This document shows, piece after piece, positions 33,897 to 45,700 of a stretch of DNA of 64,000 nt. The translations under genes and the position numbers were made by a program. The notes beneath the pieces were generated by a model. The model did not search any database. It was not told the DNA's origin and saw nothing but the letters and a program-made list of their open reading frames with translations. The stretch lies in contig CM030704.1 of assembly GCA_017979445.1 (NCBI GenBank), forward strand, positions 14,863,658 through 14,927,657. Direction: 5' to 3'. The stretch is from Akebia trifoliata (Eukaryota > Streptophyta > Magnoliopsida > Ranunculales > Lardizabalaceae). Every line of letters starts with the position of its first letter. Position 1 is the stretch's first letter.

Positions 33897-35597
33897 TGTA
33901 GACACCCCATTTTCGCATCCGCCTGATTAATCAAGTCGTCAACCCGATCACAAAGGTTCCCAATGATGGATGTCTATTCCAATGCTTTATTTTGTTACCA
34001 GATATGTTTCACAAATCTGGATGAGGTATCTCGAACCGACAAAAACTTAGAAAACACGCTACGCTAGGAAAATACGACCCCAGAAACATAGAAATCATCA
34101 TCTTGCAAACCAAAAAGGAGCTTCACGATAAAAATCACTAAAAATGACTAAATTACCAAAATACCCCTAACATCAAAACAACCCTAGAGCCTGCATTACG
34201 CTTAAGAAAACCTACTCAAACACATAAAATAACAAATCGAAACCAAGTAAACCACTTCGCCAATTTTCACAAAATTTGACAAAATTACGAAAATACCCCT
34301 CATAAAGTTCACGACCATTTCATATAAAAAACTTCATAAATGACAAAAACCAACATTCCCATTGAATTCCTTACGAAAAACTGATTCCAAAACATCCTGA
34401 AACATTGAAAAAACGACTTAAAACGTAAAAAATCCTCTCCGAGGACAAATGGTAATTTCACAATTTTAATAATTAAAATTTTCGAAATTAATAAATAAAT
34501 CATTAAATAATGTAAAGTGAACATTAATAAAATTAATTATAAAATTTAAACAAAAAAATTGATCAATCAAGCTTTCAAGAAAAATTGTTGATTGTTCGCA
34601 AGATATTTCTTTAAGGACCCCTCCATTTGGGGGTCCAAAGAATCAAAGATATAATAGAGGGGGGTTCTCCAAAAATTTAAAGTCAATCTAGCAAGACTAA
34701 AGTCAAGATATTAAAGTCAATCAAATAAGACTAGAGTCAAAATTAAAGTCAATTAAGTAAGACTAGAGTCAAGTATTAAAGTCAATCTCATATGATTAAA
34801 GTCAAAACCCTAAATCAAAACCCTAATCTAAACTAATCGAGTCAATCTTATAAGACTAAGGTCAAAACCCTAATCTAAACTAATCAAGTCAATCCCATAA
34901 GACTAAAGTCAAAACCCTAAATTAAAACCCTAAAGACTAAGTCAAAATCCTAATTGAAACCCTAATCAAACCCTAATGCTTCTAAAAACTTTATTAATAG
35001 GAGCCTCCACATCCTATTTTCGTATCAAGGAAAAAATCCTAGAAAAAGTAGGTGAAGAAGCCTCCACAACCTCTCCAAAAACCCTAATTTTGGAGTCCCA
35101 ACTCCTTCCCTAACACCCCTACTCCGATTTTAGCCTAAAAAACATCCAAAAACCTCTCAAAAACATCCCAAAAATCCACAACAAATTCGAAGCACCCAGA
35201 TCCAAGAAGGAGATACCTTACCTAGGAGATCAGAAATCAGATCCAGAGATAGAACGAAGTGAGGAATACGGTACAGGAGCCGTTTTCACTAGATCTAAGG
35301 GAATCTCACTTTTGCAGATCGAATGTAAGATTTTTCATTATTTTTTAATCTAGGTTTGTCATTAGCGATGTAGATTTATTTGGGATAAGTAGAGACCAGC
35401 AATGGCCGGGCGGGGTTGGTGCCTAACACCTTCCAACCCCGTAACATGATCCCCGGATTCAGATTTTCTATAGTAGATTAGTTCATTATCCGTTTTAGAG
35501 TCAGTTTGGTTCCTAGACCATAATAACTAGGTGGCGACTCCCAAACCTCAAGGGTCAAAAGCAGATCCGCGTACCCCGCGGATCGAGGGCGCTTTCA
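33897..35597 (+). mobile_element. Solo LTR inside element E leader, duplication ACATC
   Basis: Starts TGTAGACACCCC, ends GGCGCTTTCA, and ACATC flanks both sides (33892-33896, 35598-35602). No internal part. Belongs to the sub-family with an AAACCCTAA-rich U3. The TATA position reads TTATTAATAG (34991-35000), a damaged version. Confidence 0.93.
35564..35584 (+). other. U5-end hairpin in the ACATC solo LTR
   Basis: GATCCGCG-TACCC-CGCGGATC, perfect stem; only the loop differs. Confidence 0.7.
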
Positions 35598-36734
35598 ACA
35601 TCACATGCATGTTTGCTATTTTGCACACTTACACGTCCCATATAGCCAACGTGGCACTAGTGCGTGGCCCGGTCTCTTCGGAGATGCGACGTCATTCATG
35701 AAAACCACAACTCCAGTCACGTACCTTAGGGTATATTAAACTGGGGCATCAGTACCGTTTGATCAGGTGACTCTGAAAGGTATATATCGTTGCACCCAGG
35801 CTGGAGCGACCTGAGCCTTTGACCTATTGTGAGCCACACAGTCACATGTCCTGATTTCCAACGTAGTACTAGTACGTGGTCGGTCCCCTCGTGGGATGCC
35901 AAATCATTTATGAAAGCTACAACTCTTGACTCGTACCCATAGGTATGTAAAAGATAATCCAAGTACATCAATTGCACTTCTTGGTCAAAATCGGTGCCTA
36001 AGCAAGATCTTGCCCCGCTGTACCCTACTATACGAGGGGGATAGACCACGTCTATTCTAGATGAGAGGTATTTAAGTGGGCCCTTGCTCAGCATCATGCG
36101 CACCTCTCAACTGAAAATCAAACTGGCTATTTTTGGCTTCAGAGAACTGAGTTGAAGTTTTAGATTATCACTTATACGGTATATCAAACCAAGTCACCAC
36201 GTACCGTCTGATTGAGTACGCTCGAGAGGTATATAGGTGTGCTTGGGCAAGGGTAACCAGATAAAATGCATTGCACGTAGTAAGCTTAGAGTCTAGAAAC
36301 CTTCCCTATAGGTCACGACTCGAACTTATTAGGTGTTCCTGGGTTGTTTATTGGACCTTGTGGTTGATGAGTGTATGTAAATGATGTGAATGATGAGATC
36401 AGAGTATATGATTGTCCTCAAGGATCAAAAATTTTGTTTTTAAAAATTAAAATGGGTGCACCGATCCAATAAAGAATCTATTTCTTGCAAAATTCAATAA
36501 TGACCCAGTCCATCTCGATCCAACAATCATGATGGATCGGGCCATTTAAATTAAAATGGAAATCAAATTTTCAAAGAAGAAAAATAGTTTACGAAAGGAA
36601 ATATTTTTCAGAAAAGATTGTTTTCCAAAAGAAGTGTTCTTTAGAAAAAATATTTTCCAAGAAAAGGTGTTTTCAAGAAAATATTTTTCATAAGAACAAA
36701 AATTTTCAAATAAAAAATAATTGACATTTTACAT
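35598..36734 (+). other. Element E leader, second part
   Basis: It continues the leader after the solo LTR and is homologous to 5100-6200 in A and 41440-42600 in D. It includes the palindrome and UUCG hairpin (35654-35685) and the A-rich short repeats (36570-36720). A 125-residue minus-strand frame here (35726-36103) is a shadow in non-coding sequence. Confidence 0.7.
35654..35685 (+). promoter_or_regulatory. Leader palindrome plus UUCG-loop hairpin (element E)
   Basis: GCACTAGTGC at 35654-35663 and GTCTC-TTCG-GAGAT at 35672-35685, same spacing as in A and D. Confidence 0.5.
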
Positions 36735-37523
36735 GGACCTTGGAAGTATACTAAAATATCATTTTTTGTCAAACTAAGATGCTAGCCACAGGCGATAATC
36801 CCATCGATCAATTTGTCAAAACAACCGTCATAGGGATGTACCCTGTAGAGAAGATCAATTTTGGGAGATTCATGTTGAGGAGTACTCTTTACTTCCACAA
36901 GTTTGAAATAGACTAGAACTTCTTACGTGCTATGGCTAAGCGTTGGAACCCCTACCTTCACATATTCCATATTGGGCATATGCACTTGTGCCCCACCCAC
37001 GAGGATTATTGTGGCATCATGGGGATATCCACTTCACAAGCCCTCTAGTCAGGCCCTCATTGAAGACCGGATATTCTGGTGACCTCGTCACAGGACTGAA
37101 CATTTCTAAGGAAGAAGCCAAGGCCTTAGTTCATAATGGGAGATTGGACTTAGTACCTTTAATGGGCCCGTATCGCTCCCGCAGTCATCCTATCAATGTA
37201 AAACCAAAAGCCTGACGTGCCACTAGAGACTATCGATTGTGCCTAGGAATCCTAGCCCAATACGTACCTCTAATAGTGATGGCCAAACTATCCCTGAATC
37301 CTTCATAGATATAGCCTCTCAACTCTCAAAGAAAGCCAATCCAGTACCTCTCATCCTAGCTGAGACTTTCTCAGGTCTAGATGCCATAAAAAATGGTGAG
37401 CGGGAAAGCTTCAAAGGAAGCCCCTACTTACTCTATATGTGGCTTTGTGACCGTCTCAAAATTGTAGATGTTCCTTCAAACCTCGAGTATGGGCCAAAAT
37501 ACTTTTCTAAAAGAAACCTGTTA
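36735..37523 (+). pseudogene. Element E ORF1, first part
   Basis: The piece is readable in several frames: GRFMLRSTLYFHKFEID near 36855, then GLNISKEEAKALVHNG near 37100, then a longer open stretch from 37239 with LILAETFSGLDAIKNGE and SPYLLYMWLCDRLK. This is the Ogre/Tat ORF1 protein of unknown role encoded upstream of gag. At least one stop (36912-36914) and two frame changes break it. The ATG near 36735 follows the A-rich repeats, but I am not sure it is the true start. Element D is inserted at 37529, cutting the frame after a KRNLLV-like stretch. The continuation is at 48470. Confidence 0.65.
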
Positions 37524-38484
37524 GTGCGTGTAGACACCCCATTTTTGCATCCGCCTGATTAATCAAGTCGTCGACCCGATCGCAAAGGTTCCCAATGATG
37601 GATGTCTATTCCAATGCTTTATTTTGTTACCAGATATGTTTCAGAAATCCGAATGAGGTATCTCGAACTGACAAAACTTAGAAACCACGCTACGCTAGGA
37701 AAATACGACCCCAGAAACATATAAATCATCATCTTGCAAATAAAAAAAGAAGCTTCACGATAAAAATCACTAAATTATAAAAATACCCCTAACATTAAAA
37801 CAACTCTAGAGCCTGCATTACGCTTAGGAAAACCCACTCAAACACATAAAACAATAAATCGAAACCAAGTAAACCACTTCGCTAATTTTCACAAATTTTG
37901 ACAAAATTACGAAAATACCCCTCATAAAGTTCACGATCATTTCATACAAAAAACTTCATAAATGACAAAAAACCAACATTCCCATTGAATTCCTTATGAA
38001 AAACTAATTCCAAAACATCTTGGAACATTGAAAAACGACTTAAAACCTAAAAAATCCTCTCGAGGGCAAAACGGTAATTTCACAATTTTCATAATTAAAA
38101 TTTTCGAAATTAATAAATAAAACATTAAATAATTAAAGTGAAACATTAATGAAATTAATTTAAAAAGTTGAACCTAAAAAATTGATTAATTGGACTCTCA
38201 GGCAAAATTGTTGAGGGTTCGTGGGATATTTCTTTAAGGACCCCTCCATTTGGGGGTCCAAAGAATTAAAGATATAATAGAAAGGGGTTCTCCAAAAATT
38301 TAAAATCAATCAAGCAAGACTAAAGTCAAGATATTAAAGTCAATCAAATAAGACCAAAGTCAAAATAAAAGTAAATCAAGCAAGATTGAAGTCAAGGTCA
38401 ATCAAGTGAGACTGAAGTCAAAATTAAAGTCAATTAAGCAAGACTAAAGTCAAAATTAAAGTCAATCTCATAAGACTAAATTCA

Positions 38485-38690
38485 AAACCCTAAATTAAAA
38501 CCCTAATCTAAACTAATCAAGTCAATCTCATAAGACTAAGGTCAAAACCCTAAATCCAAACCCTAATCTAAAACTAATCAAGTCAATCTCATAAGACTAA
38601 AGTCAAAACCCTAAACCCTAAAGACTAAGTCAAAACCCTAATTGAAACCCTAAAAGAAATCCTAATCAAACCCTAATGCTTCTAAAAACT
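38485..38690 (+). promoter_or_regulatory. Telo-box array in the U3 of element D
   Basis: I count about nine or ten AACCCTAA motifs within 200 bp directly upstream of the TATA box. AAACCCTAA is the plant telo-box, known from promoters of ribosomal and translation genes. The same array is in the 3' LTR (47640-47845), in 33897-35597 and in 13499-15216, but not in A, C or 19935-24124. Confidence 0.55.
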
Positions 38691-38700
38691 TTATAAATAG
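38691..38700 (+). promoter_or_regulatory. TATA box of element D 5' LTR
   Basis: TTATAAATAG, followed by the conserved CACACCCTATTTTCG block. The 3' LTR copy is at 47851-47860. Confidence 0.7.
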
Positions 38701-39118
38701 GAGCCTCCACACCCTATTTTCGGATCAAATTATAAACCCTAAGAGAAGTAGGTCTAGAAGCTCCCCTAGCCCCCCATAAACCCTAGTTTTGGAGCCCCAA
38801 CTCCTTAGCTAACATCCCTCCTTCAATTTTAGTCTAGAAAACACCCAAAAGCCTTCTAAAAACATCCCCAAATCCGTAACGAGCTTGAAGAGTTCAGATT
38901 CAAAAAACAAGGAGATACCTTGCCTCGGAGATCCGAAGTCAAATCCGGAAACAGAACGAAGCAAGGAAGCACGGTACAAGGAGTTCTTTTTGTCAGATCT
39001 GAGGGAACCAAGTCCTTGCCATCGGAAAGGTAAACCTTTTATTTTTATTTATTTTCTTATCTAGGTTTTAGCAATGTAATTTACTTGGGAGTTTAGTAGA
39101 GACCGGCTTTGGCCGGGC

Positions 39119-39147
39119 GGGGTTGGTGCCTAACACCTTCCAACCCC
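39119..39147 (+). other. LTR hairpin with conserved loop, element D
   Basis: GGGGTTGG (39119-39126) pairs with CCAACCCC (39140-39147). Just upstream, CCGGC-TTTG-GCCGG forms a second perfect hairpin; the minus-strand solo LTR at 13499 has CCGGC-ATTG-GCCGG. Confidence 0.6.
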
Positions 39148-39272
39148 GTAACTTGATCCCCGAATTCAGTTTTTTTTTGTTTTAGATTAGTTTTTATCCA
39201 TTTAGAGTCATTGATCGGTTCCTAGACCGTAATAACTAGGTGGCGACTCCCAAACCTCAAGGGTCAAAAGCG

Positions 39273-39293
39273 GATCCGCGCACCCCGCGGATC
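39273..39293 (+). other. U5-end hairpin, element D 5' LTR
   Basis: GATCCGCG-CACCC-CGCGGATC, perfect 8-bp stem. Confidence 0.7.
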
Positions 39294-39307
39294 GAGGGCG
39301 CTTTCAG

Positions 39308-39326
39308 TGGCGACTCTACTGGGGAC
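39308..39326 (+). other. Primer-binding site of element D
   Basis: TGGCGACTCTACTGGGGAC, one base after the LTR, tRNA-Arg type. Confidence 0.85.
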
Positions 39327-39522
39327 ATTGAGGATCAAACTTGAAAGCCCCGAGTACGGGATACGTCGCTAGTAGGACCTTTTTATTTGATTTTTAGTTA
39401 GTTGATTATTTGTTTATTGTGTTTTAGTTATTTATGTTTTTCTTTATTCTTTTGGCTTAATTATAGATCACGTGATTCAATTTTGAATATCCTAATCCGG
39501 TATATCATGTTTTTTTTTTTAT

Positions 39523-40903
39523 GATTCAATCGAAAGTCATTCGGAATGACCTTAAATAATGTGAGATTTCAAAGGAATGGTCTTATTGAGGATGAGATAA
39601 TGGTTTTTGGACCATGATTTTTTTTACACATATAATTATATTTCGACTAAAAATTTAGGTATGTGTTTGATTTGGTATTTGACCATTTTCCTTAAAAAAA
39701 AAAAAAAAAAATTTCATAAAAATAATTGTTGTTAGGAACATCAATGTTTTTTATTTGATGGCCGATGTGCGATGTATTCCTCACAGTATTTTTTATTTTT
39801 TATTTTTCAAAAAGAAAATAGCAGAACAGGTGGTTTTCCCTTTGATTAGGCGTGCTGCCCATTGGCAGCAATGAAGAAAATTATTTTAAAAAAATGTTTT
39901 TTTTAGGTTCTTTTAACAGCACAAGGTGCTGGAGTTGGTGGGGTGCCCCGAGTTTTTTTTTATTTTTATTTTTTTGCACACCCATTAACAGCAACGAAGT
40001 GTTTTTGTGGGTGGTGTGTGATAAGTAAAATCTATCTTTTGCTCCCCCCACATCATCTTCTCAAACATTTCAGCGTCTTCAACAGGAGACCGAACTGGTC
40101 TCTCCATTTGATTGGCTGAAATCTCAGCCTAATCGGTTCATGGTTTGTTTGGAATCGTGATTTTCACTTGATTAAAAGTTTAAAACTGTTAGTTCATTTC
40201 GAAATCGTCTGAATCCGCGACCAAAGATTTCTGTTTTGGGTTTGCTACCCAGTTCTTAAGGATGGTAAGGTTGATTTCGTTTGATTGGAAAGGTGGAGGA
40301 ATTTCATTAGAAGTTTTTTTTTTTCATTTTAAAATTTTTTAAAACGATTTGTATGGTTGATTTCCACTGTCATGTTCTCGATCATACCTGCAACACGAGA
40401 GTTCTCGTGATTCTTGAGCCGATAATGAAAGAAAGAGTGGCTTGTAATGTTTTTGGAAGCTGTTCCATGAAGGTCTCTGCTTCGGTTTTGAGCTTTAATG
40501 GAGCATCAATGGCAGACAAAAGAGTTTTCTTGTTTTGTTTTTTCTCTCTGTTTATTTCAAAGAAATCTGGGTTTGTTTCAAAAATTATGAGAGAGAGAGA
40601 GAGGGAAATCTATCATTTTGACTTGTCGAGAACCTGTGGATCCATCCACTCACAGAGAGCTTAATATTAGATGTCATGACAGAGCTTGATGGATGAAAAC
40701 AGTGTCATCAATTTGTTGAGTTTGCCACTATCAGCCGATAACTTTCACAAATCAGATAATCGATTCCTTTCGTTAATACCTCAATATCATCAGTGAATTG
40801 TTAATGGAATTAAGATAACTGGTTGTCTTTGATTACCTTGTTGTTCTTGTCGTCTACCTGTTATCTGATTCAGAAATTTACGTGTGTGAATAGTGTGCAA
40901 TGG

Positions 40904-40955
<52 letters not shown>

Positions 40956-41207
40956 GAATTTACTGTTGCAATTGACCAATGAAGCCATAAGATTCCCTCT
41001 CTCTCATTTTGCTTAATCTCGGAATTTATGGAATCCTTTGTTCTCCAACTCTTTAAAAAAAAAAAATGTATAAAATCGTTTGGTTTTTTTTTTTTTTTTT
41101 TTTTTTAAATTTGTGTTCTCCTCATCTCATTAATCATTATTCCATTATCAATATCCTTGAAATTTCGAATTATTTCGGATTGTCAAAAGTGACCCCCGAT
41201 TGGACCA
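39523..41207 (+). repeat. Leader cassette of element D bounded by inverted arms
   Basis: The left arm (39523-39600) and right arm (41125-41207) are imperfect inverted repeats of about 80 bp, homologous to E's arms. The 1.5 kb cargo is AT-rich, holds an (AT)n run at 40907-40948 and a block ACAGCACAAGGTGCTGGAG also seen in reverse in element C. A 103-residue frame at 40353-40664 has no recognisable domain. Confidence 0.65.
40907..40948. repeat. (AT)n microsatellite in element D leader
   Basis: About 42 bp of AT repeats within the leader cargo. Confidence 0.95.
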
Positions 41208-41482
41208 TAAAAATTGAAAAACCAATTGTGCTTGTCTCAATGATTGAATCTAATCAATTATTCTATGCTATATCCATTAATTGAGTTGCCATGATCTGAT
41301 GATGTACGTATTTTGATCTCGAATTGAATATATGGATGATGTGTATATCTTGTTCAATATGTGTTGTGATGATTAGGCACATTTATCTGAAAAAAGGCCC
41401 CGGGCACACCGCACCCTGCTTTGCACACACCACATGCACGTTTACCGCTTTACTCACTTACACGTCCCATTTAGCCAACGTG

Positions 41483-41514
41483 GCACTAGTGCGTGGCCCG
41501 GTCTCTTCGGAGAT
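41483..41514 (+). promoter_or_regulatory. Leader palindrome plus UUCG-loop hairpin (element D)
   Basis: GCACTAGTGC at 41483-41492 and GTCTC-TTCG-GAGAT at 41501-41514. Confidence 0.5.
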
Positions 41515-42389
41515 GCGACGTCATTCATGAAACCCACAACTCCAGTCACGTACCTTAGGGTATATCAAACTAGGGCATCAATACCGTCTGATCAGGTGAT
41601 TCTGAGAGATATATTGATGCACCCAGGCTGGAGCGACTTGAGCTTTTGACCTATTGTAAGCCACACAGTCACATGTCCCGATTGCCAACGTAGTACTAGT
41701 ACGTGGTCGGTCCCCTCGTGGGATGCCAAACCATTTATGAAAGCTACAACCCTTGACTCGTACCCGTAGGTATAAAAGATAATCTAAGTATATCAATTGC
41801 ACTTCTTGGTCAAAATCGGTGCCTAAGCAGATCTTGCCCCGCTGTACCCTACTGTACGAGGGGGATAGACTACGTCTATTCTAGACGAGAGGTATTTAAG
41901 TGGGCCCTTACTCAGCATTGTGCGCCACCTCTCAACTGGAGATCAAACTGGCTGTTTTTGGCTTCAGAGAAGTGAATTGAGGTTTTAGGTTATCACCTAT
42001 ACGGTATATCAAACCAAGTCACCACGTATCGTAAGGTATATAGGTGTGCTTGGGCAAGGGTGGCCAGATAAAAATGCATTGCACGTAGTAAGCTTAGAGT
42101 CTAGAAACCTTCCCAGTAGGTCACGACCGGAATTTACCGTGGGTGTTCCCGGGTTTGCTTATTAATTGGAACCTGTTGATTGATGAATGCATGTGAATGA
42201 TGTGAATGATGAGATCCGAGTGCATAATTGATCTCAAGGATAAAAATGTTGCTTTTGAAAAGTAAAATGGGTGCACCGATCCAATAAAAAAAATCCATTC
42301 TTTTACAATAATGACCCAGTCCATCCCGATTACAATAATGACCCAGTCCATCCCGATGATGGACCGGGCTATTTAAATCCAAATGGAAA

Positions 42390-42600
42390 TCGAATTTTCA
42401 AAGAAGAAAAAGAAAGTATTTTCCAGGAAAAAATGTTTTCCAAAAGAAGTGTTTTTCAGAAAAAGTGTTATTCTCTAAAAAAAATGTTTTCTAAGAAAAA
42501 AAATATTTTCTAGAAAATGTTTCCAAATAAAAATTATTTTTCAGAGAAAAAAAATGTTTTCCAGAAGAAAATGTTTTCCAAAAGAAAAGAAAATGAAGGA
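42390..42600 (+). repeat. A-rich degenerate short repeats (element D)
   Basis: Copies of AAAATGTTTTCCAAAAG-like units, homologous to 6030-6200 and 36570-36720. The adjoining 42600-43150 holds the gag-start and post-gag remnants around the deletion, with nothing coding. Confidence 0.6.
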
Positions 42601-43159
42601 AAAGATTTACAAAAAATGAAAAAAATGAAGTTGTATTCAATGAAAAACATTATTTGTCAATATTTTTAAGAGTGCAGTAAAATTATTTTTCTCTGAATAA
42701 TCATTAAATGGATGAACTTTTTAATGGATTGGTGCACAGAATTCAATAAAATCTCAGGATTCATTTAAAATGTTATCAAGGGGGTGACACTGAAATTGGT
42801 TAAATTCACCTTCAAAGAGGTTAAGGGTTATCATTGTATCTAAGCTCAATCGTCTATCATCTAGCTAGGGTTGTAAATCCGGTTAGTTAGAGTAAACGTC
42901 AATATCAAGTCAACAGTCAGAAATGACCTCAAAATTTCTCAATATCATTTAGTTGTTCTTTGAAAATCATAGTGCTTCAATCCTACCGGTTGTAAGCAAT
43001 GTCTCAGTTCTCATCAAGCCCGTTTTGGGTAGTCTTGAGTTTTCATGAGTCATTTGAGTTAACCCGAGTCCTTTTTCCTAGCAAGGTCATGTCCTCCTTA
43101 GATTGAGTCTACTCTTTCTTATTGAGTCAAGTTAGTTCGTCGAGTCTATAGAGGTGTTT

Positions 43160-44251
43160 ATCGTCCCTTTTGAATTTGATTGGATAAAGAAAATTTTTGA
43201 ATACCCCGAGCGCATTAACGAATTAACTAATAATTTGATAGATTTTGAAGATAAGAGTCAGGCTCAACCTTTAATCGAGAAAGGAAAGGTCATTGACCTC
43301 GGAACATAAATAAATTCCTAAAGAGATTCAAATAGAAACCATCTTATCTCCAGAAGAACACAAGGGGATAATGAATTTTCTTAGAAATTTCGAAGACTTG
43401 GTTCACGTGGGCCTATGAGGATATGTTAGGTGCAAGTTTGGGTGTTGTCTAACACGGATTATATATTGACTCGTCTATATCGATGGAATCAAAGAAGATG
43501 TTATAAAATATATCAGCACTATCCTTACTACATCTTGAGTTGCAAATCACATATTATCAATCGATATGGGGATACCTTTTGAACTGATCTCTAATAATGG
43601 GTCTTACTTCAAAGCTTAAATCATTACTCCGTATTCAAAGTTGAAGATCCAGAATCACAAATCATCTCCTACCTTCCTCAGATCAATGGAACGGTTGAAG
43701 CAGTTAATAAGAGTATCAAGACTATCATCAGGAAAATGAGTCAATAACATCGAGATTGGTCAGAAAAATTATCATTCACGCTGTGGACATATCGAACCCT
43801 AATTCGATCCTCTATTGGAGCTACTCCCTACTCTTTAGTGTATGGCATGGAAGCAGTATTGCCAGTTGAAATGGAAATTCCGTCTCTCAGGGTCTTGTTG
43901 GAAAATCATTTGTTAGAAACAGATTGGGTTCGTCAGCAGTATGAAGAATTAAACTTGATCGAAGGAAATGATTTAAAGCCCTGTACCACGTGCAAGCTTA
44001 TCTAAGAAGAGTCACCTGTGCATTTGACAAGAAGTTCAAAGCTCATCATTTACAAGTCAATGATTTAACTATCAGACTTCAAAGAAAATTGAACACTCCT
44101 CCTCGATTATAAGAGAAAGTCTGAACCCAATTGGAGAAATTCATTCATTAAGAAAATATTGTCTGGAAAAGTCGTCAGACTTCAAGATCATGATGGAAGT
44201 AAACTACCAGAGTCAACCAACCTTGACCGGATCAAGCGGTACTACATTTAA
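43160..44251 (+). pseudogene. Element D pol remnant: RT start joined to integrase C-terminal half
   Basis: It has the same structure as in element A: an RT-start stretch near 43395-43450 passes through the same junction text (TTATAAAATATATCAG) into integrase at about 43555. The integrase tail is much more damaged than A's. It has frame changes at about 43620 and 43965 and a stop where the QSHRDW motif should be (CAATAACATCGAGATTGG). The pieces with PVEMEIP and LQDHDGSKLPES remain readable. Nothing functional can be made. Confidence 0.8.
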
Positions 44252-45700
44252 GGAGGCCATCTTTGGCCGAATCAATCATTATATTACCCAGTTACCCAGT
44301 TCAACATATCCTTTCTCAACCCCTTTGCAGCCATTTCAAAAATAAAAATTATGCCTTTTTCTTTCTCAGCCCGATCACCTAACTTAGGAAAGGGAAAAAT
44401 CCGAACTACGTTTTGGTCTGATCCCAAAAAATTTGGGGTACGTAGGCAACCTGAGAAGTTACTTCAGGCCCGACCACACCAAAATAAAAAAAAATAGATT
44501 CCCCGATGAAGAAAAAATCTAAAAAGAAAAAAAGAATGGGGAAGAAAATTCAAGAAAAAGTTTAAATGAAATGCCACACAAGAGGCATTTGGGTTTTTGA
44601 GCCTCAAAATCCCTTTCATTTTACGCCTAGTCCCAAGCCTACCTATAAAAGTCCTCCTCAGTACTGTGTGAAAAGGTTAAGGAGGGTAGTAGAACATGAT
44701 CAGACAGTAATTCTAGAAGGTCAGAGGAAAAGAAAAAAGATATAAAAAAATGATGATGAAGCCTGCTAAGTTGAAAACCCAAAAATGACGACTTAGGCAA
44801 AAATTAAGGCAAGCTCACAAAGTTGAAAATCTGAAAGGACAACTTTAGCAACAATCAGAGCCAAGAAAAAAAAGAAAAAAGCTCGCTAGATTGAAAACCT
44901 GAAAAGGCAATCTAGGCAAAAGTTAGAGCAAGCTCGATAGATTGAAAACCTGGAAAGGCGATCTAGGCAAAAGTTAGAGCAATAAAAAAAAAACAGAAGA
45001 AAATCCCAAGCTGAGAGCAGTTCGAGCTGAAACATCAGAAATCCGAATAATCAAGTTCAATACTCAGCTTAAACCAGGTATAGATTCAGAAGCCACAAGT
45101 ATCTTGTCTACAATCGATCTGAAAATTCTTACTTCCCCAAGTGAACCAATGGAGAGAATGGTGAATTCTATGATGAGTCTCAAAAGGAAATATTTTGTTC
45201 TCTTGAGCCTGACTCAAAATCTTTAATAAAATTAAAAGTTGGATCTTTATTGCGTTTGTGGTAATCAAATATTTCAAACCTTCATACAAGGGGCATTTTT
45301 TCTTTCTCCTCTAGATATGTAATTTCCCCCCTTATACTAGGGGCATTTTTTAATGATGTGTTCAATTATTTTCAATGCCATGTTTATTGTCAAACTAGGG
45401 ACATTTTGTTTTTGAGCAATGTTAATCCTAAAATGAGAACTCCAAACCTAAGGTTACCCTCTTGATAGCAGTTTTTCAAAAAACTCTTAAGGTTCAAACT
45501 CAGGTTTTAAATTTACAAAACTTTTTGATAAAACCTTGAGGTTCAAACAAATACATTCTGAATCTCACATAGGAGATAGGACATCCATTCTGTCCCAAAT
45601 CTATTCATGCCCAGATTCAACCACTCTTCTCCAGACTCATTTTCGATCGTTTCTCTCCCAGATTTATTTCTTTGTTCTCAGTTTTACTCAGTCAGTCTCT
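44252..45700 (+). other. Element D 3' UTR, first part
   Basis: Non-coding, homologous to 7869-9261 and 56066-57532, with the TACGTTTTGGTCTGATCCC block near 44410 and the hairpin modules at 44766-44965. No gene is supported. Confidence 0.7.
44766..44965 (+). other. Array of four 3'-UTR hairpin modules (element D)
   Basis: Outer stems: CTAAGT/ACTTAG (44766-44796), AAAGTT/AACTTT (44819-44846), CTAGATT/AATCTAG (44886-44915) and TAGAT/ATCTA (44938-44965). Inner hairpins include CCU-GAAA-AGG and CCU-GGAA-AGG. The second module's stem differs from A's CAAGGT/ACCTTG at both partners. Confidence 0.65.

Larger units (their letters stand above)
37529..39306 (+). repeat. 5' LTR of element D
   Basis: Ends TGTAGACACCCC and GGCGCTTTCA. 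The U3 contains W-box-type repeats (38300-38470), then an AAACCCTAA array (38485-38690), a TATA box TTATAAATAG (38691-38700), the GC-rich hairpin pair (39103-39147) and the U5 hairpin. Confidence 0.93.

Noticed and set aside
35726..36103. 125-residue minus-strand frame in the leader of E
   Set aside because: It lies across conserved non-coding leader sequence and is not open over its length in A or D.
40353..40664. 103-residue frame in element D's leader cargo
   Set aside because: No domain, low-complexity ending, and the homologous cargo in E does not show it as a conserved frame.
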